Source of the DNA: Pseudomonadota bacterium
GTDB lineage: Bacteria; Pseudomonadota; Alphaproteobacteria; Rhizobiales; Beijerinckiaceae
DNA: 51,146 nt
NCBI GenBank assembly: GCA_023386155.1
Contig: JAEWKH010000005.1
Location: 1-51,146, forward strand
Direction of reading: 5' to 3'
The notes beneath the pieces are model-generated. The model had not been told where the DNA came from and made no database searches. It was given only the letters and a program-made list of their open reading frames with translations. How positions within the stretch are numbered: position 1 is the first letter of the stretch; each line of letters begins with the position of its first letter. The position numbers and the translations under genes were made by a program. This document shows, piece by piece, positions 1-8,993 of this stretch.

Positions 1-1915
1 CGGGATCGACCGCGATGCTGCCCCAGTTGAAGACGCCGAAATTGCCGGGATGAACCAGCGTCCCCTGCGTCGACGGCGGTGTGTAGCGGCCCTCGTAACG
101 CAGGCGATGGAACTGGATGCGGCAGGCGAGCTGGTCGAACAGCGTGGCGCCCCACATGTCGCGTTCACGCAAGGCCGGCGGATCGTAGGACAAAGCCGAG
201 ATAGGCTGCGTCGGCGCCGTCCAGTCGCCCTCGGCCGCGCCTTGCGGCACAGGCTTCTGGGTGATCGGCAGCACGGGCTCTCCGGTACGCCGGTCGAGCA
301 CGTAGATCTCACCCTGCTTCGTCGGCTGCACGAGTGCGGGAACGGTTTGGCCGCCCACCGTCAGGTCGATCAGGCTCGGTTGCGAAGGAACGTCATAGTC
401 CCAGAGGTCATGATTGACCGTCCGGAAGTTCCAGCGCACCTGGCCGGTTGCGAGGTCCAACGCGACGACGGCGGACGTGAACTCCTCGACCGCCTCGGTG
501 CGGTTGCCGCCCCACTGATCCGGCGGCTGGTTGCCGAGCGGCACGTAGACCAGGCCGAGTTCCTCGTCGACCGCGGAGATCGTCCAACTGTTGGGCGAGT
601 TCGGCACATAGGTCTGGTCGGGCGGAATGGGGGTCGTGACGGCGGGGTTTCCGGAGTCCCAGTTCCAGACCAGGGATCCCGTATCGACGTCATAGGCGCG
701 GATGACGCCCGACTGCTCCTGGGTGGAGACGTTGTCGAGGACCGTGCCGCCGACGATCACGAGACCGCGTGCCACCACCGGCGGGGAGGTGGAGTAGTAG
801 CCGCCCGGCTTCACGTTGGGCATGTTGGCCCAGAGGTTGATCTGCCCCGTGCCGGCCCCGAAGCTCCGGCAGACGGCGCCGTCCTCCGGATTGATGGCGA
901 TCAGGCGTCCGTCGGCAGTCGGCATGAAGAGCTTGGCGGCGCAATTGTCTGCCGTTCGTTGGGCGGTCGCCGCTGCAACCGGCAGGTCGGGCACGGGAGG
1001 ATTACGGATGTCGAGCGGGGCAGCCTGTCCGGCCGGAGCCGCTTGTCCCGATCCGGGATGATAGGCCAGGCCGCGGCAGGTGAGGTGCTGGAGAGCGAGT
1101 TCGCCGCGGATTTGCGGGTGATAGCGCCAGATCTCCGCCCCGGTTGTGGCATCGAGGGCGATGACCGATTGATAGGGCGTGCACAGGAAGAGCCGGTTGC
1201 CGATCTTCAGCGGCGTGACCTGGAAGGTGGTTTCCTCGGGATCCTCCGGTTTTGAGCCGGGCACGTCTCCGGTGCGGTAGGTCCAAACCACGTCGAGACT
1301 GTTCACATTCGCAGGGGTGATCTGGTTGAGGGGAGAATAGCGCTGCCCGTGACCTGTGCGGCCATAAGCGTGCCATTCGCCAGGAGGCACGCCGAGGGCA
1401 TTGGCGGGAAGCTGGGTACGCGCTTGCGGGGCGCTGCCCTCGATCCGGTGCGGGTCGGTGAACCAGGATATCCCCGCCGTCACAAGGGCAAGCGCGAGGG
1501 CTCCGGTCAGCGGAAGGCCCGCGGCCCTGAACGCGGATGATCGCCGCTGTACATCGGCTGCGGCCGTGCTCGGCTGCGGTTGGCCGAGTCTTCGGATCAC
1601 CCAGGGCGTCAAGAGGAACAGGCCGAGGAGGAAAATGACGCCGCCGCGGGCGGCAAGGGGCCACCAGTCCAGCCCCGCCTCCCAGAGCGCCCAAGCCAGG
1701 GTGCCGACCACGACGGCGGCGTAGACCCAGAGCGCGGCCGAGCGGCCCTGAAGGAGCAGGATTCCGGTCAGGACGAAGCCCAGAGCCGCAATGACATAGT
1801 ACCAGGAGCCGCCAAGGGTAAGCAGCCAGACACCGCCCGCTCCCAAGGCAATCCCCATCAAGATGAGGATCCCACCTAACACCAGGAGAGTTACGCTGCG
1901 TCCTCCACTCTGCAC
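1..1915 (-). CDS. gcd: membrane-bound PQQ-dependent glucose/quinate-type dehydrogenase (3' end outside window)
   Basis: Quinoprotein dehydrogenase that would oxidise an aldose or quinate/shikimate in the periplasm and pass electrons to ubiquinone. About 638 codons are present and the family is about 800 residues, so the C-terminus lies beyond position 1. The start is GTG at 1915, preceded by AGGAGTT seven bases upstream. The first ~125 residues hold four to five hydrophobic membrane segments and end in TPWVIRRLG. A beta-propeller region follows with family landmarks such as AYDVDTGSLVWNWDSGNP, NSPNSWTISAVDEELG and DLWDYDVPSQPSLID. The frame is open throughout. Glucose versus quinate specificity cannot be decided from the sequence. 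No pqq synthesis genes are in the window. Confidence 0.93.
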   Translation of the reverse strand, partial: MQSGGRSVTLLVLGGILILMGIALGAGGVWLLTLGGSWYYVIAALGFVLTGILLLQGRSAALWVYAAVVVGTLAWALWEAGLDWWPLAARGGVIFLLGLFLLTPWVIRRLGQPQPSTAAADVQRRSSAFRAAGLPLTGALALALVTAGISWFTDPHRIEGSAPQARTQLPANALGVPPGEWHAYGRTGHGQRYSPLNQITPANVNSLDVVWTYRTGDVPGSKPEDPEETTFQVTPLKIGNRLFLCTPYQSVIALDATTGAEIWRYHPQIRGELALQHLTCRGLAYHPGSGQAAPAGQAAPLDIRNPPVPDLPVAAATAQRTADNCAAKLFMPTADGRLIAINPEDGAVCRSFGAGTGQINLWANMPNVKPGGYYSTSPPVVARGLVIVGGTVLDNVSTQEQSGVIRAYDVDTGSLVWNWDSGNPAVTTPIPPDQTYVPNSPNSWTISAVDEELGLVYVPLGNQPPDQWGGNRTEAVEEFTSAVVALDLATGQVRWNFRTVNHDLWDYDVPSQPSLIDLTVGGQTVPALVQPTKQGEIYVLDRRTGEPVLPITQKPVPQGAAEGDWTAPTQPISALSYDPPALRERDMWGATLFDQLACRIQFHRLRYEGRYTPPSTQGTLVHPGNFGVFNWGSIAVDP

Positions 1916-2064
1916 GGTCGAACTCCTATGACGTTCACGGCGCAACGCCACAGGGCAACCTTGGTTGCGGAGGATCCCTGAGCCCGGTGCCATGAGGGTG
2001 CTCGGTACGAATCTAGGAGACTGCCTGCCGTTTGACCCATGTCGGGGCCAATGAACTCTGTACC

Positions 2065-3055
2065 CTAGATGTTTAGTCCCGGCATTTGGTGGAGCGGGTC
2101 GAGCCTGAAGCGTTGCGGCTCGCTTGTGAAGATCTTGCAGATGTACTCGTAGGGGGTGAGGCCGCGCAGGGTCTTGAGCCTTCGGGCGAAGTTGTAGGCG
2201 GCGAGGAAGTCGCCCAGATGCCCCCGCAGCTGGTCGTGAGTGTCGTAGTAGTAGCGCCTGACGGTTGCGTCCTTAAGGGTCCGGTTCATCCGCTCAACCT
2301 GCCCGTTCGTCCAGGGATGGCGTGGTTTGGTCAGGCGATGATCGATGTCGTTCTGGGCACAGGCGAGCTCGAACGAATGCGCCCGGAAGATCTCGCCTCT
2401 CTCCATAGCCTCTTTGATCAGAGGGGCGGCCGAACTGGTGTTGCCGGGCGTGGTGAAGTGGGTGCCGTTATCGGTGAGGACCGTGTGCACCTTGTACGGC
2501 ACGGCCGCGATCAGGGCGCGCAGGAAGTCACCCGCCACACTCCGGGTCGCTTTCTCATGCAGTTGGGCAAAGGCGAACTTGGACGTGCGATCAATGGCCA
2601 CAAACAGGTAGAGCCTCCCTTCTTCCGTGTGCACTTCGGCGATGTCGATGTGGATGTAGCCGATCGGGTAGCTCTTGAACTTCTTCTTGGCGGGTTTGTC
2701 GCCGCTCACCTCGGGCAGGCGGCTGATGCCATGCCGCTGAAGACAGCGATGCAGGGATGAGCGCGTCAGGTGCGGGATTGTGGCTTGCAGGGCATAGAGA
2801 CAGTCATCCAGTGGCAGAAGGGTATGCCGGCGGAAGGCGACGACGATCGCCTCTTCCTGGATCGAGCACCGTGGAATGCGGTGCTCTCGGCCCCGTCGGG
2901 CGATCTGCGGTGGTATCCCGCTTCCTCCATTTGGCAACCGTCTTCGGGTTGATGCCATGGCGCTCGGCCAAGGCCCTCAAGCTCGCTTGACTATTTTGTA
3001 TTGCTCGACGGACTGCCTCTGTCGTTGTGGCGCTGCCGTGGAGAACCTGGCCCAT
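2065..3055 (-). pseudogene. IS481-family DDE transposase, frameshifted
   Basis: The N-terminal helix-turn-helix part starts at ATG 3055 (MGQVLHGSATTTEAVRRAIQ) and is readable to about 2850. The rve/DDE core continues in another frame from about 2851 to 2065. The core keeps D of HIDIAEV, D of VLTDNGTHF and E of NGQVERMNRT, and the C-terminal family signature GLTPYEYICK. The join falls at GTGCTCGATCCAGG. Restoring one TC dinucleotide (CTCTCGATC) would give STVLSIQEEA, as I recall it in intact relatives, so a 2-bp deletion is the simplest explanation. The stop TAG overlaps the flanking CTAG at 2065. Confidence 0.85.
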
Positions 3056-3111
3056 AGCGCATCCCTCCAATCGAGAGACAAGAATGCACCATCAAACCCC
3101 GGGATCAAACA
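2070..3111 (-). mobile_element. IS481-family insertion sequence, decayed
   Basis: A 1042-bp element. Its imperfect terminal inverted repeats begin TGTTTAGTCCCGG on the left (from 2070) and TGTTTGATCCCGG on the right (reading inward from 3111). CTAG lies just outside each end, at 2065-2068 and 3113-3116. This fits the known CTAG target preference and the roughly 1-kb length of IS481-type elements. The only gene is a frameshifted DDE transposase on the minus strand, so the copy is probably not self-mobile. It sits between the quinoprotein dehydrogenase gene and tRNA-Ser. The exact ends are my alignment by eye. Confidence 0.85.
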
Positions 3112-3116
3112 CCTAG

Positions 3117-3448
3117 CTCAGCCAGAGAGCGGCAGCTGCCCCGTTGTCAAAACTCTGAAATTTCCATTTACGGTGCGTCCTCGGCGAAGGTGGTTCATCC
3201 CCGTCGGAGTAATGTGTCAGTGGCTCGAGCTCTGCATCCTAAGCGAAGTCTCAGCAGGGTCGATTGGATCCCATCCAAACAGTAGTCAAGGCGCGGTACT
3301 GTCTCGTGGTTATAGACAGTGTCCGCGGCATAAAATAATATTTCATCTCAACAAAGGGTATTACTCGAGCCCAGAATGTGGGGAAATATGGGGCGCGACG
3401 ACCCTGATCGAAATTCCCCTTTTCTCTTCAGGGGTTTGGCTCAGCGGG
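3117..3448. other. non-coding stretch between IS element and tRNA-Ser
   Basis: I see no gene with coding character here. A 7-bp inverted repeat, ACTGTCT at 3298-3304 and AGACAGT at 3314-3320, could form a hairpin. An AT-rich patch follows at about 3330-3365. I recognise no integrase remnant or attachment site, although the location beside a tRNA gene makes one worth considering. Confidence 0.5.
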
Positions 3449-3538
3449 TGGCGGAGGGAGCGGGATTCGAACCCGCGATACGGTTTCCCGTATACACACT
3501 TTCCAGGCGTGCGCCTTCAACCACTCGGCCACCCCTCC
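3449..3538 (-). tRNA. tRNA-Ser (anticodon GGA)
   Basis: The minus strand reads GGAGGGGTGGCCGAGTGG at the 5' end, an anticodon loop CTGGAAA giving anticodon GGA (reads UCC), a long variable arm typical of serine tRNA, the T-arm GGGTTCGAATCCC, and the closing acceptor strand TCCCTCC. Discriminator G and an encoded CCA (3449-3451) complete it. The acceptor stem pairs over seven positions with one G-U. Confidence 0.96.
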
Positions 3539-3747
3539 AGCATGAGCCTCTCAAGGCTCCAGGAACCCTCGTTCTGCCGCTCGACACGGCCGGTCGGGTT
3601 CTCCGCTTTTCGTTTGCGGAGCGCCCGTGTATCGCCAAATCGAGGCAAAAGGCAAGACCGATCTTGAGTCAATTCAGCCTGAATCGCCTTTGCCATTGCG
3701 ACAAAACGCTCTAGATATTCCCCCTCTGTTCATAGAGGTGCCGTCCC

Positions 3748-4068
3748 TTGAAGTTTCTAGCGCGTAGCCTTGGCCTCCTGCTGATCGCAGCGGGATTTAT
3801 CGGATTGGTGATCGACGGAACACGATCCATCGTCAATAATGCTGTATCGTTCGCGTCGATCGGGAAGGTCGGCCTGACCCTATTCCCGGGTGGAATGGCC
3901 TCTCTCGAGGGCAGCATTGCGCAGCGCGGCTATCCCTGGCTGTGGGACCCGATCGCCACCTATGTCCTGCAGATGCCGGCTTCGATCACGGCTTTCCTGG
4001 TCGGTGCCCTGCTGATGTGGGTGGGCCAGAAGCCCCTGGAGCCGATCGGCTATCTCGCGGGCCGCTGA
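3748..4068 (+). CDS. small membrane protein of unknown function
   Basis: A 106-residue protein. The N-terminal hydrophobic segment at about residues 5-22 looks like an uncleaved anchor or signal. A second membrane segment lies at about residues 72-94 (ITAFLVGALLMWVGQKP). A Gly/Pro-rich linker separates them. The start is TTG at 3748 with AGAGGTG upstream; no in-frame ATG gives both hydrophobic segments. Similar small two-segment proteins are common in Hyphomicrobiales, but I do not know their function. It is followed 85 bp downstream by msrA on the same strand. Confidence 0.7.
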   Translation: MKFLARSLGLLLIAAGFIGLVIDGTRSIVNNAVSFASIGKVGLTLFPGGMASLEGSIAQRGYPWLWDPIATYVLQMPASITAFLVGALLMWVGQKPLEPIGYLAGR

Positions 4069-4153
4069 GCTTTTCACGGGAAGGTGACGGGGAGGGGCCC
4101 TCCCGCAGGCGCGGCGCAGTGCTTACATCAGCGAGGTCACGCGAGGGATCTCC

Positions 4154-4813
4154 ATGTTCAGCTTCCGCAAACGACTCGACCTGCCGAATGCCGCCGAGGC
4201 CCTGCCGGGCCGGCCCGGCCCGATCCCGACGGCCGAACGGCACTTCATCAACAACCGCCCCCTCCAGCCGCCCTATCCCGACGGGATGGAGAAGGCCCTG
4301 TTCGGCCTCGGCTGCTTCTGGGGCGCGGAGCGCAAGTTCTGGCAGCTCGGCGACGGCATCTGGATCACGGCTGCGGGCTATGCCGGCGGCGTCACCCCGA
4401 ACCCGACCTACGAAGAAGTGTGCACGGGGCTCACCGGGCACAACGAGGTCGTGCTCGTGGTCTACGATCCGAAGGTGATCTCCTACGAGGCCCTGCTGAA
4501 GGCCTTCTGGGAGAACCACGATCCGACCCAGGGCATGCGCCAGGGCAACGATGTCGGCACCCAGTACCGCTCCGGGATCTACGTATTCGACGAGGCGCAG
4601 AGGAGGGCCGCAGAGGCCTCCAGGGCGGCCTATGGCGAGGCGCTCGCGGCCAAGGGCTACGGGCCGGTCACGACCGAGATCCTCGATGCGGGGCCGTTCT
4701 ACTTCGCCGAGGATTACCACCAGCAGTACCTGGCGAAGAACCCCAACGGCTATTGCGGCCTCGGCGGCACCGGCGTGTCCTGCCAGATCGGTGTCGGCGT
4801 GGCCGCCGAATAG
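4154..4813 (+). CDS. msrA: peptide-methionine (S)-S-oxide reductase MsrA
   Basis: Reduces methionine-S-sulfoxide, free or in proteins, as a cytoplasmic repair enzyme fed by thioredoxin. The protein has 219 residues. The catalytic motif GCFWGAE lies at about residues 53-59, followed by the family segments GYAGG, GHNEVV and NDVGTQYRS. C-terminal cysteines in NGYCGLGGTGVSC fit resolving cysteines. The start ATG has GAGGGA just upstream. The N-terminal extension of about 45 residues is common in alphaproteobacterial MsrA. No msrB is adjacent. Confidence 0.97.
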   Translation: MFSFRKRLDLPNAAEALPGRPGPIPTAERHFINNRPLQPPYPDGMEKALFGLGCFWGAERKFWQLGDGIWITAAGYAGGVTPNPTYEEVCTGLTGHNEVVLVVYDPKVISYEALLKAFWENHDPTQGMRQGNDVGTQYRSGIYVFDEAQRRAAEASRAAYGEALAAKGYGPVTTEILDAGPFYFAEDYHQQYLAKNPNGYCGLGGTGVSCQIGVGVAAE

Positions 4814-4842
4814 GGCGGCACCGTCTTCCTGCGACGTTCGAG

Positions 4843-4881
4843 AACGGCTTGCATCCCTCCGGGTGCGAGCCGTTCCTTTTT
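4843..4881 (+). terminator. rho-independent terminator after msrA
   Basis: A stem starting AACGGCT pairs with AGCCGTT across 14 positions, with two G-U wobbles and a short CTCC loop, and is followed by five T. It lies between the convergent msrA and mepA genes; the T-run favours the plus strand. Confidence 0.8.
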
Positions 4882-4892
4882 GAAGGGCCGTC

Positions 4893-5804
4893 TCAGGGCG
4901 CCTTGAGCACGCTGTGGCACTCGTTGGGCAGCTGCGCCATGGTCAGGGGTGGACGGGGCTTGCCGGGCTTGGGATGCAGCATCTGCGGCGTGAACCAGGC
5001 CGCCAGCTCCGCGCCGCAGCCGTCGCCGCCCGGCGGAGGGTCCTGATCGGAGCAGCCCGCGTCGCCGGACGGGCAGGCGAGGCGGATGTGGAAATGGTAG
5101 TTGTGCCCCCAGATCGGCCTCACCTTGGTGAGCCAGCCCCGGTCGGCACCGGCTTCCCGGCAGAGCGCCCGCTTGATCGCCGGGTTCACGAAGACCCGGG
5201 CGACGCTTCTTTCCTGCGCGGCGGCGCGGATGAGGGCGGTATGCTGCGGTGTCCACTTGGCAGGATCCACATCGAGCCAGTCGTCGCGCACCACGTTGGT
5301 GGCGGACATCTCCTCCCGCTCGGCGCGGGAGAGGCGGCGGTTGGGCATGGGGGTGAGCCAGATATCCGCGTCGAGGCCGATCTGGTGCGAGGCATGCCCC
5401 GTGATCATCGGCCCGCCGCGCGGCTGCGAGATGTCGCCGACGAGAAGGCCCGGCCAACCGTTGATGGTCGGAAGCCGGGTGGCGAACCGCTGCAGGAAGG
5501 CGATCATCTGCGGATGCCCCCAGTTGCGGTTGCGGGACAGGCGCATGACCTGCCAGTTGTCGCCGTCGACCGGAATGGCCGCCGCGCCGGCCACGCAGCC
5601 GCGGGCATAGCTGCCGATGGATCGCGCGCGAAGATCGGCCGGCGTGGTGTGCCGCCCGAAGAGTTCCTTCGCGGCGAGCTTGGGATCGCCCGGATTGGCG
5701 AGCGGCGGCAGCGGCTTCGGGTCGAGTGTGCCCTTGTCCTGGGCCGCCGCGGATCCGCCGATGAGGAGAGCGAGGGTGATGGCGAGGGAGCGAATCGGAA
5801 TCAT
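4893..5804 (-). CDS. mepA: penicillin-insensitive murein endopeptidase MepA
   Basis: A periplasmic LAS-type zinc metallopeptidase that cuts D-Ala-mDAP cross-bridges in peptidoglycan. The protein has 303 residues with a signal peptide at about 1-21 (ITLALLIGGSAAAQ). The zinc-ligand motif GHASHQIGLDADIW and the second-ligand stretch WGHNYHFHIRLACP are intact. Several cysteines (RGCVAG, LACPSGDAGC, DGCGAE, NECHS) fit the disulfides of the family. It stands alone on the minus strand and converges with msrA. Confidence 0.95.
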   Translation of the reverse strand: MIPIRSLAITLALLIGGSAAAQDKGTLDPKPLPPLANPGDPKLAAKELFGRHTTPADLRARSIGSYARGCVAGAAAIPVDGDNWQVMRLSRNRNWGHPQMIAFLQRFATRLPTINGWPGLLVGDISQPRGGPMITGHASHQIGLDADIWLTPMPNRRLSRAEREEMSATNVVRDDWLDVDPAKWTPQHTALIRAAAQERSVARVFVNPAIKRALCREAGADRGWLTKVRPIWGHNYHFHIRLACPSGDAGCSDQDPPPGGDGCGAELAAWFTPQMLHPKPGKPRPPLTMAQLPNECHSVLKAP

Positions 5805-5959
5805 GAAGGAAGGCTAGCCCGCGAGCTTCAACTTCGGAACGGGCCCGATGGGGCCATCTTGTCGCTCTTCGAAAGTCGGATCGATCAGTCTCGTCCTCAT
5901 CCTGGTCGTCACCAGCCTCGAGGCCGGCGATGACCAGGGAGGTTCATCGGAACGCGATC

Positions 5960-7126
5960 TCAGTGCCTCGGCTGCGGCCGGCCCTCGTTGAGGCCGCGCT
6001 GGCTGATATGGCCTGGCCCGAAGGTGCGCTTGTCGTGACCATTGCCGGAGCGGCGCAGGGCGGGCCTGGGCTGGTAGCGCGGGGTCGGGGGCTTGAACCG
6101 TTTCGGGCGTCGGCCTGTCGCCAGGGACGGCAGGAACAGGGCCGCGATACCGGCCGCGACACCTGCCAGCACGGCGGCCGTCACGAACGGGTGGAGCTGC
6201 GCTTCGAGGAGCAGGCTCGTCTTGCGCGGTTCTCCGGGAAGAGACGAGTAGATGTCGCCATCCTGGCGGGCCTGGTAGAGATTGTCGCGCATCCCCGGAC
6301 GCTCAGGATGATCCGTCGTCTGCGAGGCATAGCCCGTCCATTCCATCGCCTTGTCCATGAGTCGGGGCGCGACCTTGCCCATGGCGCCGATGACCCAGCC
6401 GCCGAAACCGATCGTGAGCTCGCGCCTGTGGTGCTCGGCGGCAAACACGATCGCCCTGGCCACGAGATGCGGATCGTAGGCCGGTGGCGGCACGGCATTC
6501 TCCCGGTCGAGAAAGTTGCGGGCATGTTCGACGTAAGGCGTATCGATCGAGGATGGCTTGATGAGCGTCACCGAAATCGGCGCGCCCTGGTTCTCCAGCT
6601 CCATGCGCAGGCCGTCCGTGAAGGCCTTCACGGCGTGCTTGGAGGCCGAGTACTGCGTCTGCAGGATCATGGCCCGCTCCGACAGGACGCTGCCGACATT
6701 GACGATGGTGCCGCCCCGGCGGCGCAGATGGTCGGACGCGATCATCGAGCCGTTGACCACGCCCCAATAGTTCACGTCGAAGAGCTGTCTCTGATCCTCG
6801 AGCGGGATATCGGCGAGGTTGCCGTAGAGGGCTACCGCGGCATCGTTCACCCAGGTGTCGAAGCCCCCGAAGGTCTCGACGGCAGTGCGCGCCACGCGTT
6901 CCAGGTCCTCGCGCCTGCTCACGTCCGCCGCGACCGCGACGGCTCGTGTCGCCCCGTGGCTGAGTTCATCGGCGATCCTGCGCAGGGCGTCTTCGTTGCG
7001 GGCGACCAGGACAAGGCCTTTGGCGCCGCGTTCGGCAAACAGATGAGCCGTTGCGAGCCCGATGCCGCTGGACGCGCCGGTGATGACGACGACCTGATCC
7101 CCGACCGGCTTCTGGCGAACCACCAT
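5960..7126 (-). CDS. SDR-family oxidoreductase with C-terminal membrane anchor
   Basis: A short-chain dehydrogenase/reductase of unknown substrate. The nucleotide-binding motif GASSGIG lies near the N-terminus and the catalytic Ser and YSASK are present. After the Rossmann domain (about 1-250) there is an extra ~135 residues. It includes one hydrophobic segment (VTAAVLAGVAAGIAALFL) and then a basic, Pro/Arg-rich tail. I chose ATG 7126 because AAGGAGAGCGCC directly precedes it; an in-frame ATG at 7156 would lack a ribosome site. Similar anchored SDRs occur in Hyphomicrobiales. No operon partner is visible. Confidence 0.88.
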   Translation of the reverse strand: MVVRQKPVGDQVVVITGASSGIGLATAHLFAERGAKGLVLVARNEDALRRIADELSHGATRAVAVAADVSRREDLERVARTAVETFGGFDTWVNDAAVALYGNLADIPLEDQRQLFDVNYWGVVNGSMIASDHLRRRGGTIVNVGSVLSERAMILQTQYSASKHAVKAFTDGLRMELENQGAPISVTLIKPSSIDTPYVEHARNFLDRENAVPPPAYDPHLVARAIVFAAEHHRRELTIGFGGWVIGAMGKVAPRLMDKAMEWTGYASQTTDHPERPGMRDNLYQARQDGDIYSSLPGEPRKTSLLLEAQLHPFVTAAVLAGVAAGIAALFLPSLATGRRPKRFKPPTPRYQPRPALRRSGNGHDKRTFGPGHISQRGLNEGRPQPRH

Positions 7127-7367
7127 GGCGCTCTCCTTCATGTCCGCGAATGCCATAAACGTGGGACAACGTGAGGTCTGATGGGGGGTTCCTACGGCAG
7201 CGCTTGCCCCGAGGAGCGTCCATCGCGCCGCGGACTTCGGGGCGTGGCTTCAAGGGATTGCCCCGGTGCGCCACGCGCCTTGGAAGCCTTGGGCTTGCGG
7301 CCCCGAACCGGAACCTGCTTTTCAACCCGGGCGTTGCCTTAGGATCTCACACAATTGAGGGAGCGAA

Positions 7368-7781
7368 ATGATGCAGACAACGGCACAGAGCAGCGACGTT
7401 CGCGAAACCCATAGCCTGATTGCCAGCGACAAGGTCGAAGGAACGCCTGTGCGCCGCTCGGACGGCGAGAAGATTGGAACGATCGAGCGCGTGATGATTG
7501 AGAAGCGGTCCGGCAAGGTGGCCTATGCGGTCATGAGCTTCGGCGGCTTCATGGGGCTCGGCGAGGAGTACTATACGCTTCCCTGGGGTGTCCTGAAGTA
7601 CAATACCGAGCTCGACGCCTATGAGCTGAACCTCTCGGAGGATCAGCTGCGCGGGGCGCCCCGGCGCAGCGCGGAAGGCCAGGACGCCTCCTATGACCGG
7701 GAATGGGAAGAGCACGTTCATCGCTACTACAACGCCACGCCCTATTGGGGCGCGAGCGACCCGATGAGCACGGGCCGGTAA
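7368..7781 (+). CDS. PRC-barrel domain protein
   Basis: A 137-residue soluble protein. A PRC-barrel domain covers about residues 15-95, with KVEGTPVRRSDGEKIG and the typical closing strands YYTLPWGVLKYN. A charged, Tyr-rich C-terminal tail of about 40 residues follows. GAGGGAGCG precedes the tandem ATG ATG start. PRC-barrel proteins of this type are often abundant, stress-related and of undefined role in Hyphomicrobiales. The gene is single and ends at a strong bidirectional terminator. Confidence 0.87.
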   Translation: MMQTTAQSSDVRETHSLIASDKVEGTPVRRSDGEKIGTIERVMIEKRSGKVAYAVMSFGGFMGLGEEYYTLPWGVLKYNTELDAYELNLSEDQLRGAPRRSAEGQDASYDREWEEHVHRYYNATPYWGASDPMSTGR

Positions 7782-7804
7782 CCCGAAACACAACCCGTGA
7801 AAAC

Positions 7805-7835
7805 AAAATCGCCCGGCTTCCGCCGGGCGATTTTT
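7805..7835. terminator. bidirectional rho-independent terminator
   Basis: A 13-bp stem, AAAATCGCCCGGC and its complement around a TTCC loop, has T-runs on both strands. It separates the convergent PRC-barrel and H1-like genes and would end both transcripts. Confidence 0.9.
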
Positions 7836-7891
7836 CATGCACAGGCGCCGGACGATAGGGAAGCCCTATGCCGGCGCTTGCGGCATAGGGC

Positions 7892-8551
7892 TTAGCGCTT
7901 CCGCGACTTCGAGGGGCTCTTGCGAGCGCTCGAGGAACGGGAGCCGGAAGACCGCTTGGCGACTTTGGCCGACTTCTTCGTGGCCGAGGTGCGGCTCGAG
8001 GCGGCGGCGGCGCGCTTCGTGGTCGACTTGGACGCGCTGCGCGACTTCGACGCCGACTTCACCGCGCTGCGGCTGGAGCTGCGGGCAGCAGACTTCCGGG
8101 CCGCCGGACGAGCCGAAGACGGACGGGCAGAGGACTTCTTGGCGGCTGATTTGGCCGAAGTCTTCCGAGCGGTCGTCTTCTTTGCGGCTGTCTTCTTCGC
8201 GGTGGTCTTCTTGGCTGCCGACTTGGCCGACGAACGGGCCGGGGCCTTCTTTGCAGAGGACTTCTTGGCAGCGGACTTCGCGGTGGTCTTCTTGGCGACT
8301 GCCTTCTTGGCAGTGGTCTTCTTGGCAGTGGTCTTCTTCGCACCGGACTTGGCCGAAGATTTCGATGCCGGACGGGCGGTCGACTTCGCGGCCGTCTTCT
8401 TGGCAGCGGTCTTCTTCGTTCCAGCCTTCTTGGCGGTGCTCGTCGAGCTGCGGCGTGCGCTGCTCTTCTTCGCGGTCTTCTTCTTGGTGCTGGTCGCACC
8501 GGTGTCACCCGTGAACAACATCGTCAGCGGGTTCTTGGTATCTGTCGGCAT
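7892..8551 (-). CDS. histone H1-like lysine/alanine-rich nucleoid protein
   Basis: A 219-residue, extremely basic protein built from low-complexity Lys/Ala/Ser/Thr repeats such as KKTTAKKTAAKK, SAKSAAKKSSAR and RSSSRSAVKS, ending KSRKR. It resembles eukaryotic H1 tails and bacterial H1-like proteins that bind DNA through charge. The first ~25 residues (MPTDTKNPLTMLFTGDTG) are not repetitive. The start is ATG 8551 behind AAGGAGGCGGCA; a longer reading from 8686 has no ribosome site. The repeats are built from short direct DNA repeats, so length probably varies between strains. A DNA-compaction role is inferred from composition only. Confidence 0.85.
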   Translation of the reverse strand: MPTDTKNPLTMLFTGDTGATSTKKKTAKKSSARRSSTSTAKKAGTKKTAAKKTAAKSTARPASKSSAKSGAKKTTAKKTTAKKAVAKKTTAKSAAKKSSAKKAPARSSAKSAAKKTTAKKTAAKKTTARKTSAKSAAKKSSARPSSARPAARKSAARSSSRSAVKSASKSRSASKSTTKRAAAASSRTSATKKSAKVAKRSSGSRSSSARKSPSKSRKR

Positions 8552-8993
8552 TGCCGCCTCCTTCAAGGGCCTTCGCGTGCAACCGTCACGCTTGCAAGGC
8601 AACGTCGTTATACCAAGGGGGTTCCGATTATCGAAAAGTGTAGACAGTAGAACGGTCACTTTTTCTGTGGATATGTTGCTGACCAAGTCTCTCTTCTCTT
8701 GCAGATCAAAGACTCAATATCGGGTTCAAGATGAGAGAGTTAGAGTCTCTTCTTCAGATGCATCGGCATCGCTCTCCATGATCGAAGGGCGGTTTTAACG
8801 ATCAAAAAACATATTGTTTTTCAACATCTTATCCACTTCGTAAAGAAGACGTTAAACGTCCGCAGAGTATTCGGACGTGTTCCAACGACGATCAATCTCG
8901 CACCTGGAAACCCCTTCACTTGGAGAGGGTCGAAGACAGGTTTTCCGCGCTCCGGAGACGCCGTGCGCGAAGATGAAAAAAATTTGCCGATCG

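Noticed and set aside
2804..3070. Programmed ribosomal frameshift in the IS481 transposase
   Set aside because: No A6G or other slippery heptamer and no stimulatory structure is visible at the join, and IS481 transposases are normally single-frame; a 2-bp deletion is simpler.
3700..3720. Fifth copy of the family A repeat near AAACGCTCTAGAT
   Set aside because: Only the terminal ~10 bases match; no hairpins follow, so it is at most a relic.
4084..5046. Plus-strand open frame of 320 codons over msrA and mepA
   Set aside because: It runs in another frame through the msrA gene and then antisense to mepA; Arg/Gly/Pro-rich without domain features.
7920..8798. Hydrophobic open frame opposite the H1-like gene (FFAAVFFAVVFLAAD-type repeats)
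   Set aside because: The repeats are the mirror of Lys/Ala codons. The minus-strand reading has a ribosome site and a sensible protein, and the plus-strand reading does not.
8600..8900. Chromosomal replication origin
   Set aside because: Only two imperfect DnaA boxes and no origin-typical neighbours (hemE, dnaA, parAB, repABC); kept only as a low-level observation.
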